NCBI RefSeq assembly: GCF_008274825.1
Contig: NZ_CP030848.1
Coordinates: forward strand, 1,054,001-1,118,000
Source: Sphingobacterium hotanense
GTDB lineage: Bacteria > Bacteroidota > Bacteroidia > Sphingobacteriales > Sphingobacteriaceae
Direction of reading: 5' to 3'
Length of the DNA stretch: 64,000 bases
The position numbers and the translations under genes are program-made. Below are positions 45,041-54,385 of this stretch, piece by piece. The notes below the pieces were generated by a model. It ran no database searches, was not told the origin of the DNA, and saw nothing but the letters and a program-made list of their open reading frames with translations. Positions within the stretch are counted from its first letter, which is position 1. Every line of letters begins with the position of its first letter.

Positions 45041-46132
45041 TTACTCCAACACCAAAGTCATCGGCGTGGTAAACTCTAAGCCATGTTTCGCGGTTGCTTT
45101 GATAGTCAATTTATAGCTTCCTTTCTGTAAATCATTCTTAGCCTTTGTCGAGATAATCCCTGTATCTTCATTGATTGAAAAGATCCCCTTACTATCATCA
45201 TAAGGTTTGTTGTTCCATTCGATTTTATCGATGCTGAATTTCCCTTTGTAGGATTCTGGATAAAATGCAGGAGCTTTCGAAACATAACCAGCTTGTAGAT
45301 CAACAATAAGGTAATTGTATTTTACAGTAAGATTTAAATCAGGATAATAGGTGCCATATACAAACTGAATTGCGGGGATAAAAATAAACTTAATCTTACT
45401 GGAAGCTACTGCGAAGCCGTCTTTTAATAATTGTGGCTCAAGCTCATAGGTTTTCTCTTCCTTTTGTGTCAGACTCCCGGAAGTACCTGGAAAGACGACT
45501 TTATTATTCTCAATTTTAACTGCTTCACCGTCAATTCCTTTGGATTTCGCATTCCAACTCGTACCGGCGATTCTCGTGGCTTCACTATGAAGTTCGAAAG
45601 AACTTGCTTTATCGCTAAAGAGCGTGTAAATAAATGCCAAAGATTCACCATTTGAGCTCTGTATGTTTACCGATGATTTTTGCAAAACAAAACTTATTAG
45701 TTTTTCAGCCAGTAACTTGCCATCCTTTGCTACAGCACGCAGCTTTATTTTATATATCGGTGGAACCGTAGCGCCGTTAATGGTCGATACCTCCGAGTTG
45801 GGATACAGTAGCCCGCTTTTAATGACGATTTTCTTATTCTCCCAATCGACTTGTATTGCATCTTTTAGCTTATCATGCAGTTTGATAGACTCTGATATTT
45901 TGATATCCGCAGTCTCGTCAAAAGACAGTACATAATCCACTGGCCCCTTTATGTTATCAATGGGTGTTAATGCCAATGTTGTATCCTGACCGAATTGCAA
46001 TTTAAAGTCTGAGGTTTCTTCTTGTATCATCTTCTGTTCCGATGTACCGTCCTTCTTACATGATGAAAATAAAAGAGATAGCGTGATGATAAAGCAAGAA
46101 AAAGAGAGAGTTGGTTTCATAATAATTTTCAT
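45041..46132 (-). CDS. Surface/periplasmic lipoprotein paired with a TonB receptor, unknown function
   Basis: 363 aa from the ATG at 46132 (ATG at 46120 is equally good). Lipobox FSSC near residue 25, then four beta-rich repeats of cadherin/Ig type that alternate a description of a bound state (VDYVLSFDETADIKIS..., GIFSINEDTGIISTKAKNDLQKGSYKLTIKATAKHG). The last repeat is cadherin-like. It is divergent from the TonB receptor across a 98-bp region with a palindromic operator, so the two are probably co-regulated and may form a receptor-lipoprotein uptake pair. Confidence 0.65.
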   Translation of the reverse strand: MKIIMKPTLSFSCFIITLSLLFSSCKKDGTSEQKMIQEETSDFKLQFGQDTTLALTPIDNIKGPVDYVLSFDETADIKISESIKLHDKLKDAIQVDWENKKIVIKSGLLYPNSEVSTINGATVPPIYKIKLRAVAKDGKLLAEKLISFVLQKSSVNIQSSNGESLAFIYTLFSDKASSFELHSEATRIAGTSWNAKSKGIDGEAVKIENNKVVFPGTSGSLTQKEEKTYELEPQLLKDGFAVASSKIKFIFIPAIQFVYGTYYPDLNLTVKYNYLIVDLQAGYVSKAPAFYPESYKGKFSIDKIEWNNKPYDDSKGIFSINEDTGIISTKAKNDLQKGSYKLTIKATAKHGLEFTTPMTLVLE

Positions 46133-46177
46133 GTATGTGTATTTGATTTCGTCAAAAGTAAAAAATATTATTCTACA

Positions 46178-46196
46178 AATGCAATAATGTTGCATT
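46178..46196. promoter_or_regulatory. 19-bp palindromic operator in the divergent promoter region
   Basis: AATGCAA, TAATG, TTGCATT: perfect 7-bp arms around 5 bp, between the lipoprotein start (46132) and the receptor start (46231). Size, AT-rich arms and position fit a Fur-family site (Zur or Fur). The metal is inferred from the His-rich receptor. Confidence 0.6.
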
Positions 46197-46230
46197 ATTA
46201 AGTGAATAATTTTTACTTTTACCGCATTAA

Positions 46231-47466
46231 ATGATAATTAAGATGATACTATTGTCGATTGCGAGAAAATACTTGTTATTAATCTTTCTATTTGTTTCTT
46301 GTGGATTGAGGGGGCAACAGTCGCTAACCGGAGATACAATAAAAAGAATAAGTATTGAAGAAGTTCTAGTCGAAAAAAGACTATCCAAATATCCGGCTGG
46401 TTTGTATATAGATAGTTTGAAGTTGAAAAATATACAGTCACGCACACTGGGGGAAACTTTAAGCAGTATTCCGGGAATACAAAATTCTAATTATGGACCA
46501 TATATCGGTATGCCGACTATTCGTAGTTTAAGTGGCAGTAGAGTAGGCATATTGAATAATAATCTTTCTACGAACAACTTATCTGGGATCTCACCAAACT
46601 TGGGTGTTCATGTTGATTTCGATAACGTTGAAGCAATAGAAATACACAAATCGGGCGCAAGTGTGCTTTATGGTGGGAAGGCGATAGGAGGGGCGGTAAA
46701 CTTAATTGATCAGACTATTCCAAAGCATTTGGGTGGCACCAAACTACAAGGTGGCTTCAGTGCAGAGGCCGGGACAAACAGTGGACATAAGCAGTCCGTA
46801 AGCCTTGCGGGTCAAATCGGAAAGCATTGGGGTTGGCATTTTGGAGGAATGAACTACAAGAATGAACGCTTTAAAATCCCAGGAAATCCTAAGCCAGCTT
46901 TAGCATATGATAACGATATCGATCCAGGAACCGAAGACCTCGCCCAAGTAATTGTTGATGCTCGGAACGTACAGAACGTCAGTCTTTATCCATATTTAAG
47001 CCAATATGTAATCGAAAAGATGAAGGAGCCCGATCACGGATTGTCAGAAGAAGATCTATACACCGACAAACCTTACTCGGTAATTGGGGGAACGCAAGTG
47101 GAGAATCCAAAAAACGATAAGTTTATTGCTGGTCAGCCGGAAAATACAGCACGCTATGTACGGGAAGTTTACGGAATACGAGACTATCATCCCGTGGAGA
47201 AAGGAACTATGCCGAACAGCCACGGCGAAAGCAAATCCGTCAACCTAGGGACAAGCTTCATTAAGCATGATTTAAGGATTGGGGTAGGCATTAAAGCCAA
47301 CGAAGGTTATTTCGGAGTCCCTGCATTTGCCAAGATAGAACAGCCGGAGCACAATCACGATCATGGCGCTCCGGCGAAAGCTCCGGTCTATTCTCCCATC
47401 AATACGCGAAGCTTGAATTACGAGGGCTTATTTGGATCGGTTCGTATCAACCGATCCATAGATTGA
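46231..47466 (+). pseudogene. TonB-dependent receptor, N-terminal half (frameshifted)
   Basis: 411 codons to a TGA at 47464-47466. Signal peptide (about residues 1-28, ending GQQ), plug domain (SIEEVLVEKR near 39; TLGETLSSIPGIQNSNYGP near 75; PTIRSLSGSRVGILNN near 96; VEAIEIHKSGASVLYGGKAIGGAVNLID near 133) and the first barrel strands. The His-rich loop EQPEHNHDHGAP near residue 371 is typical of zinc/metal receptors of the ZnuD type. The reading continues in another frame from 47463 (next entry). Together they make a normal receptor of about 800 aa, so this is one gene broken by a single indel. Confidence 0.75.
47434..47457 (+). repeat. Perfect 9-bp inverted repeat at the frameshift
   Basis: GGATCGGTT, 6 bases, AACCGATCC, ending 7 bp before the premature TGA. 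It is inside the receptor coding sequence and could provoke slippage in replication, sequencing or translation. Confidence 0.8.
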
Positions 47467-48641
47467 TAAATAAAGTCACACTCAATTACAGTTATCAATA
47501 TGGCGATAACAGGGAGCTGCTTGATATCTATAAGGTCAATCAATTCAACAGCCGTCGTCATGCTATTCGATCGGAAGTAGAGCTACATTCTCAGGATTTT
47601 TGGAATAGCACTACAGGCGTTGATTACTCCAACTTATCCATGCTAGGAGAGGGGCTGATGCACTATCTACCTAATGTTGGAAGCCGAGAAACCGGGGCTT
47701 TTACTCTTCATCAATTCAAGCTACAAGCCTTTCAATTAGACCTAGGCTACAGGCATGATTGGATCGATCGGCACGCTCAGGCTGATGCAGATTATAAAAC
47801 GTCAAGGGGATTGGCAGGAGGCACTCTTAGCCCAAGATCATTTCATCTTAATCAGTTCTCCAGTAGTGTACAATGGCACTACAATATTTTATTGCAGTTT
47901 AGACTTTCATACAATCATGCGGAGCGCGCTCCGGATGTTAATGAACTATACGCCGGCAATAATCACTTCGCCATTATTACCGAAGAGAATGGTGATGACA
48001 AGCTTAATCCAGAGATTGCAAATAGCATTGAAGCTGAAGCAAAGATTAGTTACCAAGGATTTACTCTCGTCGCTAATATTTATAATAATAACTTCAACAA
48101 CTACATCTATTTAGCGCATACTGGACTTTCCAATCCCGGTGGATTTGTCAAAAAGGAATGGCGGGCTGCCGATACAGAAATCTCGGGATTTGAAATGACG
48201 CTTCAATACCAAAAGAAATGGGATAATAAGCAGGGTATCCAATTCGAAGGATTTACAGATTTGGTAAAAAATAAGAATACCTCCGATGATGAAATGCGGA
48301 AGTGGGCGGAAGGAGATTATATGCCTAATCTTCCGACAAGTCGGTACGGAATGCAGGTACGTGCGGACATAAGGAAGGTGAATCTCAATATAGCATATAC
48401 GCAGTTTATGAAGCAAAAATATTTAGGTAAAAATATCAATATAGAAAAAGCGATGCCGGCCTATGTTATGCTGTCTGCCAATATTGGCTATCTCTTCACT
48501 CTTCGGGCCTATCAGGTTACTGCATTCGTATCAGGGAACAATCTTTTGAACGTAGAGGCGAGACCGCAAAACTCTCCATTAAAATACCTGGCTCCTCTGC
48601 CCGGAAGAAACTTATCCGCAGGACTAAAAATAAAAATATAG
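47463..48641 (+). pseudogene. TonB-dependent receptor, C-terminal half (frameshifted)
   Basis: 392 codons in the frame two bases on from the N-terminal half. It opens with no gene-like start (TTG at 47463) and runs directly into barrel strands (KVTLNYSYQYGDNREL). RAPDVNELYAGNNHFA near residue 160 is a conserved receptor segment, and it ends normally (LAPLPGRNLSAGLKIKI), so the C-terminus is intact. The upstream half supplies the plug. Alternatives: programmed frameshift, or an assembly error. Confidence 0.75.
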
Positions 48642-48671
48642 AACATTAAGAAAACAGGTTGAGATAATACC

Positions 48672-49319
48672 CTAGCGCGAAACAGGAACAGATAGATACT
48701 CAGAAAATATTTCGGTTAATATCTTTTTTACTTCGTTCTTATTGAAAGTAGTTGCGTAGCGTCTCGACCTTATGTAGTTTTCTCGCGTCATTTTTTTAAC
48801 TAAATCAGCAATAGTTTCAACCTTCAATTCCTTAGCAAAATAATAAACAACACGGAATCCGATTATGGAAATAAGAAGACCGGTGAATCCTATCCACGAA
48901 TCATAGAATAAAGTCGCAAATGATATTAATGTGAGTATCATCAGTGAAATCTCTACCCAATTGGAAGGTTTTAATAAATTCAGCTTGAATCCTAAATGCT
49001 CGTCAATTTGGCGAAGCAAAACTCGTCTTTCGTTTCGAGGCATTAGATCGGCAAGCTTAGATTGCAACCCAATGGTCGATTTGTCGATTTCAAGTGTTTG
49101 CGCAATTGCTTCTCGAAGCATGTAAAAAGCCTGCTGATTTGTGCAATCGGCTCGGTCTTCCAACTCGATTTTGTTCTCAATATGATCAAAAAGCTCGCCA
49201 AGTGCATAAATATTTTCTAACTCATTCCGTTCGAACTTTATGTCAAATGAAACCTCGATCTGAAGAAGTATATCTTCAAAATCCTCTGAATCAATATCAT
49301 CGATTAATATTCGTCGCAT
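48672..49319 (-). CDS. Membrane protein with two acyl-carrier-protein-like modules, uncharacterised
   Basis: 215 aa from the MRRILID start. Residues 7-50 (DIDSEDFEDILLQIEVSFDIKF...LGELFDHIENKI) align by eye with the ACP segment from the phosphopantetheine Ser through helix IV, keeping D-S but not the following Leu. Residues 60-115 (LREAIAQTLEIDKSTIGLQSKLADL...LLRQIDEHLGFKL) read like a second whole ACP lacking the Ser. Two transmembrane helices follow (about 117-155), then a Lys/Arg-rich cytoplasmic tail. No neighbour explains it. Confidence 0.5.
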   Translation of the reverse strand: MRRILIDDIDSEDFEDILLQIEVSFDIKFERNELENIYALGELFDHIENKIELEDRADCTNQQAFYMLREAIAQTLEIDKSTIGLQSKLADLMPRNERRVLLRQIDEHLGFKLNLLKPSNWVEISLMILTLISFATLFYDSWIGFTGLLISIIGFRVVYYFAKELKVETIADLVKKMTRENYIRSRRYATTFNKNEVKKILTEIFSEYLSVPVSR

Positions 49320-49453
49320 CCCGAAAACTGAAAGAGTTTTAGATCGAATATAACAAATCAAACCTATATTTTTATCAGCTTAATATCTGCTTCCGTTATC
49401 GAAGTCCAAAACATCCACCCCAATCTAGCGTTATCCTATTACAACATCGCATT

Positions 49454-49744
49454 ATGGAAATCATCAATAACGAAAAGAATCTACAATTTGAATACCATCA
49501 TAACGACGAGGTAGCACGGCTGGAATACCGTTTTTACAAAGACAATATCGCTATGATGCATACAGTAGTGCCTGAGAGCATGAAAGGACAGGGGGTAGCG
49601 TCTGCATTAGCTGAACAAGCCTTTGCATTTGCCAAAGAAAAGAAAAAGAAGGTTATGGTATATTGTCCCTTTGTTTCCAAATATGTTAAGAAGCATCCCG
49701 AACTAAGGGAACAGATCAATCGAGAATATCATCCCAATCTATAG
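49454..49744 (+). CDS. GNAT-type acetyltransferase, YjdJ-like small form
   Basis: 96 aa. MKGQGVASALAEQAFAFAKEKKKKVMVYCPFV: the acetyl-CoA pyrophosphate-binding Q/RxxGxG/A loop (residues 43-48) and the CPF...HPEL end seen in this short GNAT subgroup. Target unknown. Confidence 0.8.
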   Translation: MEIINNEKNLQFEYHHNDEVARLEYRFYKDNIAMMHTVVPESMKGQGVASALAEQAFAFAKEKKKKVMVYCPFVSKYVKKHPELREQINREYHPNL

Positions 49745-49749
49745 CGACT

Positions 49750-50274
49750 TTACTTTCCAGTCGGCTGAAAAGTAATACTTTGATGCGTGCCATCAATCTG
49801 CATATCGCTCAACGGTTTTATTTCCAACTTTCGTTGATCTAATTGCAATATCTTGTATCTGATGCTTGAATTCACCGTATCAGCATTGACATTCCACTCG
49901 CTATTTACTGGATTGCTATAGGAGAAGTTAAAAGTAAGGATGGAGTCAGGAGCTGAAATGGTATAATCTCCATAAAATTCCCCATTGTCCAATGCGGGAA
50001 TAAAATTAATGTTGCCCATTTTCTCCGGCTTGGTTAGAAAATACGATTCTGTCTTATGGGAAAATTGTATCTCGTTGAATGCCAATGTTATCCTTTTTGC
50101 GTATTTGTAAACCACAGGCTGATCTACCGCTTGCTCTTCTACTTCCGATCGGTTCTCCCAGCTATACTGCTGTAATAGCGAAACATCTAAAGTTTTATTT
50201 TCTGGCGCAAAATCATCCTCCTTACATCCGAAGAGTAAGCCAAAGGCAAAGACAAAGAGCAGAGTCAATCTCAT
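49750..50274 (-). CDS. Small lipoprotein, unknown function
   Basis: 174 aa. Lipobox LFGC near residue 17, then a lipocalin-like beta-rich domain (LLQQYSWENRSEVEEQ; ITLAFNEIQFSHKTESYF; YGDYTISAPDSILTFNF; YKILQLDQRKLEIKPL). Monocistronic, convergent with the GNAT gene. Confidence 0.6.
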   Translation of the reverse strand: MRLTLLFVFAFGLLFGCKEDDFAPENKTLDVSLLQQYSWENRSEVEEQAVDQPVVYKYAKRITLAFNEIQFSHKTESYFLTKPEKMGNINFIPALDNGEFYGDYTISAPDSILTFNFSYSNPVNSEWNVNADTVNSSIRYKILQLDQRKLEIKPLSDMQIDGTHQSITFQPTGK

Positions 50275-50374
50275 GGTTCCTTTTGGGCTTGAGAGGTTTG
50301 ATAAAAAGGATATTCCTTAATACAATGTGAATTTACGCCAAAGAAATTTTAAATCAAAAAGAAATCCTTTAATT

Positions 50375-51964
50375 CTAGTTTAAATTTATGCTTTTGTCGA
50401 TTTTCAACTCCTCCATAAACACTTTATCGTGCGAAATCAATAATAGCGTACCTTGAAAATCATTTAGCGCAGATGATAAGATCTCAATGTTTTGAATATC
50501 AAGGTTGTTCGTCGGCTCGTCGAGCATAATGATGTCTGGCGCTTTGCTGGAGATATTCAGACAACATAACAATAATCGCATGCGTTCGCCGCCACTCAAC
50601 ACCGCGCAGGACTTTCCCCAAGATTCTTTCCCAAATAGAAACCTGCTCAAGCGGATCTTGATTTCATGCTCCTGAAGACCTGATTGGTTAAAGGATTCGG
50701 CCATTTCGTAAATACTCTTCGCCGACCGGATGATCGAGTAGTCCTGATCGATGTAGATGGATGTGAAATCTGCACGGTAAATTGTTCCTTTACCAGGTTG
50801 CCGCTCATTCAACAAAAGCTTTATCAAAGTCGATTTACCAGCGCCATTATCGCCATAGATCCCAACGCGATCGCCATGATATATTTTAAAGGAAAGGTCA
50901 TTCGACCATAGCATCTCTTGATCGTACGAGAAATTGATTTGCTGCGCGTCGATAAGATTCTTCCCGGTATAAGTATCCGAATTGTCGAAACCAAACTTCA
51001 TCTGATCCAACTCGGAGAGGTTTATCCGTAGATCATGAAGCTCCTGACGAATACCACCAATTTTCTCCTGATGTACAGACTTCAATTTGGCGCTGCTGCC
51101 CTCGGCCTTATTGCGCAAGGTATTCATCATAATACGCGCTACGCCTGCCTTCTCTTGCTTCTTTTTACCTCGGACATTTAGCTTATTTTGCCTTTCCGCC
51201 GCTTCGCGTTCCTTATCGCGCGCTTTGCGAAGCTCCTTTTCTTTGTTCTGAAGTTGCTGATCCAATGCGTTCTTCTCTACGTCCTTTTGCTCGGCAAATT
51301 CTGCGTAATTTCCCCCAAAACGCTGAACGCCTTTTGGACTAAGCTCCGCCGTCATGTCCAATAGGTTCAGCAAAGTCCTGTCGTGGCTCACGATCAGCAT
51401 ACTGGCATTGCTATCCTCTATTAACTCGTAAAGCTTCTTGCGCGAAGACAAATCCAAATGGTTGCTAGGCTCATCCATCAATATTAGTTCTGGCTGATGC
51501 AGCGAAATTCCGGCAAGAAAAACCTTCACCTTTTGTCCGCCACTCAAGGAGCTTAAAGGAACTGATAATGCTAAGTCTCCCATACCCCATTCCTGAAGTG
51601 CATAGCTCGCACGCTCCTCGATATCCCAATCATCATTGAGGATCTCAAAGTTCTCCATCGAAGCGTCGCCCTCCGTAATTTTTTGTAAGGCGTCGATCTT
51701 CTCAGCAATGCCTAAAGCCTTCGCAATGCTATAGTGCTCGTACGCATCAAATAGTTGCGGAACATAATAGGGACTTACATCAACAGATAGTAGCCCGCTA
51801 TTTAGGGGCAAAATTCCCGCGATAATTTTCAATAGGGTAGACTTGCCGACGCCATTGTGACCAATGAGGGCAATCTTTTCTTGTTTATTTAACGTGAATT
51901 GTAGGTCCTGAAATAGGACATCTTTATTAGGATGTATATAAGTAGCGTTCTGTAAAATAACCAT
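50375..51964 (-). CDS. ABC-F family ATPase
   Basis: 529 aa, two ABC domains and no membrane part. Walker A GHNGVGKST near residue 35, signature LSGGQKVKVFLA near 139, Walker B LILMDEPSNHLD near 156; second half GDNGAGKST near 369, LSGGERMRLLL near 460, IIMLDEPTNNLD near 483. The inter-domain linker (about 220-320) is highly charged coiled coil, as in ribosome-binding ABC-F proteins. Some members protect ribosomes from antibiotics; whether this one does is not readable. Promoter box TATCTTTG (minus) at 52066-52073, giving a leader of about 95 nt. Confidence 0.85.
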   Translation of the reverse strand: MVILQNATYIHPNKDVLFQDLQFTLNKQEKIALIGHNGVGKSTLLKIIAGILPLNSGLLSVDVSPYYVPQLFDAYEHYSIAKALGIAEKIDALQKITEGDASMENFEILNDDWDIEERASYALQEWGMGDLALSVPLSSLSGGQKVKVFLAGISLHQPELILMDEPSNHLDLSSRKKLYELIEDSNASMLIVSHDRTLLNLLDMTAELSPKGVQRFGGNYAEFAEQKDVEKNALDQQLQNKEKELRKARDKEREAAERQNKLNVRGKKKQEKAGVARIMMNTLRNKAEGSSAKLKSVHQEKIGGIRQELHDLRINLSELDQMKFGFDNSDTYTGKNLIDAQQINFSYDQEMLWSNDLSFKIYHGDRVGIYGDNGAGKSTLIKLLLNERQPGKGTIYRADFTSIYIDQDYSIIRSAKSIYEMAESFNQSGLQEHEIKIRLSRFLFGKESWGKSCAVLSGGERMRLLLCCLNISSKAPDIIMLDEPTNNLDIQNIEILSSALNDFQGTLLLISHDKVFMEELKIDKSINLN

Positions 51965-51990
51965 AGCTCTTTCAAAGTTTGTGAAACCAT
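51891..51990 (-). promoter_or_regulatory. Out-of-frame upstream ORF overlapping the ABC-F start
   Basis: An ATG 26 nt before the ABC-F ATG, in another frame, opens a 33-codon reading frame (begins MVSQTLKELW) that runs across the true start and ends about 73 nt inside the gene. Leader ORFs control several antibiotic-resistance ABC-F genes; function here is a guess. Confidence 0.3.
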
Positions 51991-52130
51991 AAATCTCACC
52001 CGTAGGTGCTGGAATAAAACGATAGAAAGAGGGGTATTACATACTGCTATTTATTTTGATTGATACAAAGATAAGGAAAAAATTCGCACAATTCGACTAT
52101 TGACAATCTAAGAAGTGTCACGCGTTTGAA

Positions 52131-52637
52131 TTACGCTAAGCCCGCAGACAAATTGTTCGTCATTGCGTTCTCAATTTCCGCTTTCCATTTTTTTGGAGCA
52201 AATATACGGAAATCCATATGCTCGCCACTGTTCAGTCTTATGGACAATCCTTTGAAAAATAGTCCCTTTGACATATCCGTTTCTACTAACTGAATCTGCT
52301 CAAGAGGGATTTCTTTCTGAGCATCCGCTGTCTTTGGTTTATGGAATATAAATACTAATCGATCGGAAAGAAGGTATAATCTAACGGCTTGCGAATCGTT
52401 TTTGGTAACATAATTTGCACCATTAAGTAACTTGACTTGCTCTTTATCCAGTCCGTCCGTCGTCAATTGTTTTTTCATCCTATTAGTCTGATAGAAGTAG
52501 TAAAATATTCCGAACATCAGACCCGCCATGATTCCACCTAAAATGGCTTTAACAGGTTCATATTCAAACCAAAAAAACACGAACATGCAGAGCGTATATA
52601 TGAGCGGCGCCAAGAGGAATCGTTGAAAGTTGTTCAT
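52131..52637 (-). CDS. Two-helix membrane protein with a GRAM/PH-like domain
   Basis: 168 aa. Two transmembrane helices (about residues 7-25 and 29-48), then a beta-rich domain: VRLYLLSDRLVFIFHKPK near 83, EIPLEQIQLVETDMSKGLFFKGLSIRLNSGEHMDFRIFAPKKW near 108, resembling GRAM/YcxB-type folds. No known role. Confidence 0.6.
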   Translation of the reverse strand: MNNFQRFLLAPLIYTLCMFVFFWFEYEPVKAILGGIMAGLMFGIFYYFYQTNRMKKQLTTDGLDKEQVKLLNGANYVTKNDSQAVRLYLLSDRLVFIFHKPKTADAQKEIPLEQIQLVETDMSKGLFFKGLSIRLNSGEHMDFRIFAPKKWKAEIENAMTNNLSAGLA

Positions 52638-52776
52638 AATCTAAAAATAGGTGTTAATAAAATTAGTTTCCCTAAAATAAAGATTAATTTCCTGAATAGC
52701 AAATAGAAAGATGCTGTTAATCAAATGAATCTAGGCAAATTTTATCAGCGTAACTAAAAGATCATTTGGAAATTCG

Positions 52777-53379
52777 CTATACTTCCTCAATCGTCCTAAA
52801 GGTCAGGTTAATTCTTGGGCCATGGGTGACCTTTGTTGGTGGCAATCGATGCAACCAATGGGTTTGTGTGGTATCCTTCATGATCAAAAGGCTGCCATCT
52901 TCCAGCAGCAAATCGACCTTCTCTTTACTTTCTTTATGCTTAAAGGAGAACTTCCTTTCTGCCCCAAAGGTCAAGGAAGCGATAGCCCCATTTTTTTTCA
53001 AATCCTTCTCTCCATCGCTATGCCATGCCATGCCTTCGCTACCGTCGTGATAAAGATTCAAGAGGCAGGAATTAAATGTTTCACCTGAAACCTGCTCGAC
53101 GATTTCCTTTAAACGCAGGAGTGTTTCATTCCAAGGTAAGGCGCGCTTTAGTATCCCCGAATAGGTGTACTCAAAAGCATTGTCGCCGTACCAGGCCACT
53201 TTGCGTTTCGTTAAGATATGTTTTCCAAAGATCATGGCCTCATCGTTCTTCCACGCAATATCCTGCATCAAACTCTGATAAAATGCTGCGGTGTCATCGA
53301 TTACGACCCCATAGTAGTTTACCGTACCGTCGTAGGGAAGCCAATTCTTATTGGGATCTGCATTATTAAATAGTCTCAT
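52777..53379 (-). CDS. alkB: Alpha-ketoglutarate-dependent dioxygenase AlkB
   Basis: 200 aa. Fe(II) site: WHSDGE (HxD) near residue 117 and HWLHRLP near 172; 2-oxoglutarate site RINLTFR near 189. It reverses 1-meA/3-meC alkylation damage. The start lies 14 bp inside the end of the upstream ada-like gene, forming an adaptive-response operon as in E. coli. Confidence 0.88.
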   Translation of the reverse strand: MRLFNNADPNKNWLPYDGTVNYYGVVIDDTAAFYQSLMQDIAWKNDEAMIFGKHILTKRKVAWYGDNAFEYTYSGILKRALPWNETLLRLKEIVEQVSGETFNSCLLNLYHDGSEGMAWHSDGEKDLKKNGAIASLTFGAERKFSFKHKESKEKVDLLLEDGSLLIMKDTTQTHWLHRLPPTKVTHGPRINLTFRTIEEV

Positions 53380-54235
53380 TGCTCATTGCGGGTTTTTGTT
53401 TTGCGATTTCCCAACCGATGATTGCCGTTTTGCGTAAAGGATCCCAGCGGTAACTGCCAAATTTTCCTGAAGTTTGAATCACACGGTGACAAGGAATTAA
53501 ATAAGCAATAGGATTCTGACCAATCGCTGTACCTACGGCTCTTGATGCCGTCGGCCGCTCGATTGCCTCCGCAATTTCTTTGTAGGTCTTGAGTTTCCCA
53601 GTTGGAATTTCCAATAAGGCTTGCCATACTTTCAATTGAAAAGGGGAACCTTTTAAATGCAATTTGATACGATCCACGGGATTTTCTGCTGCAGGATCGA
53701 AAATCGTTAGGGCTTGACGATGGCTTTCCTTCTCTTCAGCGACAAATTCAGCCTTTTCGAATTGGGATTTCAATGTCTGTAAAGCATCTTCTTCGTTGTC
53801 GGTGAACGCCATATAGCAAATACCCTTGTCGGTCGAAGCTACTAAACAACGGCCGAACGGTGTTTCCTGAAAGCTATAGGCAATTCTTAGACCCGCACCC
53901 CCATGTTTGTATTCCGCCGGCGTCATGCCCTCGATCTGCACAAACAGATCGTGCAATCTACTGGTGCTGCTAAATCCGGTCAAGATATGGGTGTCGAACA
54001 AGGTGCGTTGTTCTTCTTTTAATAATTTCTTGGCGTAGTCTATCTGAATATATTGTAGGAATTTCTTAGGACTCGTACCGGCCCATTCAGAAAACATCCG
54101 CTGAAAATGAAAGGGACTCAGATGTACGTGCTCAGCAATTTCCTCCAGGCTCGGCTGACGCTGAAAGTTATCCTGAATAAACTGTATCGCCTGTGCGATA
54201 CGGTCGTAATTGATCGCTTGTTGTGTCTTTTCCAT
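53366..54235 (-). CDS. AraC-type HTH / methylated-DNA-cysteine methyltransferase (Ada-like)
   Basis: 289 aa from MEKTQQ. N-terminal AraC HTH (SLEEIAEHVHLSPFHFQRMFSEWAGTSPKKFLQYI), then MGMT domain with PCHRV (alkyl-acceptor Cys) near residue 252 and the fold residues VWQALLEIPTGKLKTYKEIA. It lacks the Cys-rich N-terminal Zn domain of Ada, so phosphotriester sensing is missing. Upstream in-frame Met residues (to 54274) are rejected because they add an unlikely hydrophobic start. Confidence 0.85.
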   Translation of the reverse strand: MEKTQQAINYDRIAQAIQFIQDNFQRQPSLEEIAEHVHLSPFHFQRMFSEWAGTSPKKFLQYIQIDYAKKLLKEEQRTLFDTHILTGFSSTSRLHDLFVQIEGMTPAEYKHGGAGLRIAYSFQETPFGRCLVASTDKGICYMAFTDNEEDALQTLKSQFEKAEFVAEEKESHRQALTIFDPAAENPVDRIKLHLKGSPFQLKVWQALLEIPTGKLKTYKEIAEAIERPTASRAVGTAIGQNPIAYLIPCHRVIQTSGKFGSYRWDPLRKTAIIGWEIAKQKPAMSNETI

Positions 54236-54385
54236 ACTCAAATATCCTAAGAATAGCAGGCATCTGAAATCCAATTCTTGCTAAGTTACTGGTTTTTGAG
54301 TAGAAAACTCCTTAGAAACTCTGCTAATGCGCTTCGAAAATAGAAGGGGACTGCTTCGACATAGAGCCCTTTCAAACCCAATGCA

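Noticed and set aside
47463..48641. C-terminal TonB receptor half as an independent gene
   Set aside because: It has no plug, no signal peptide and no own promoter, and it continues the upstream half exactly.
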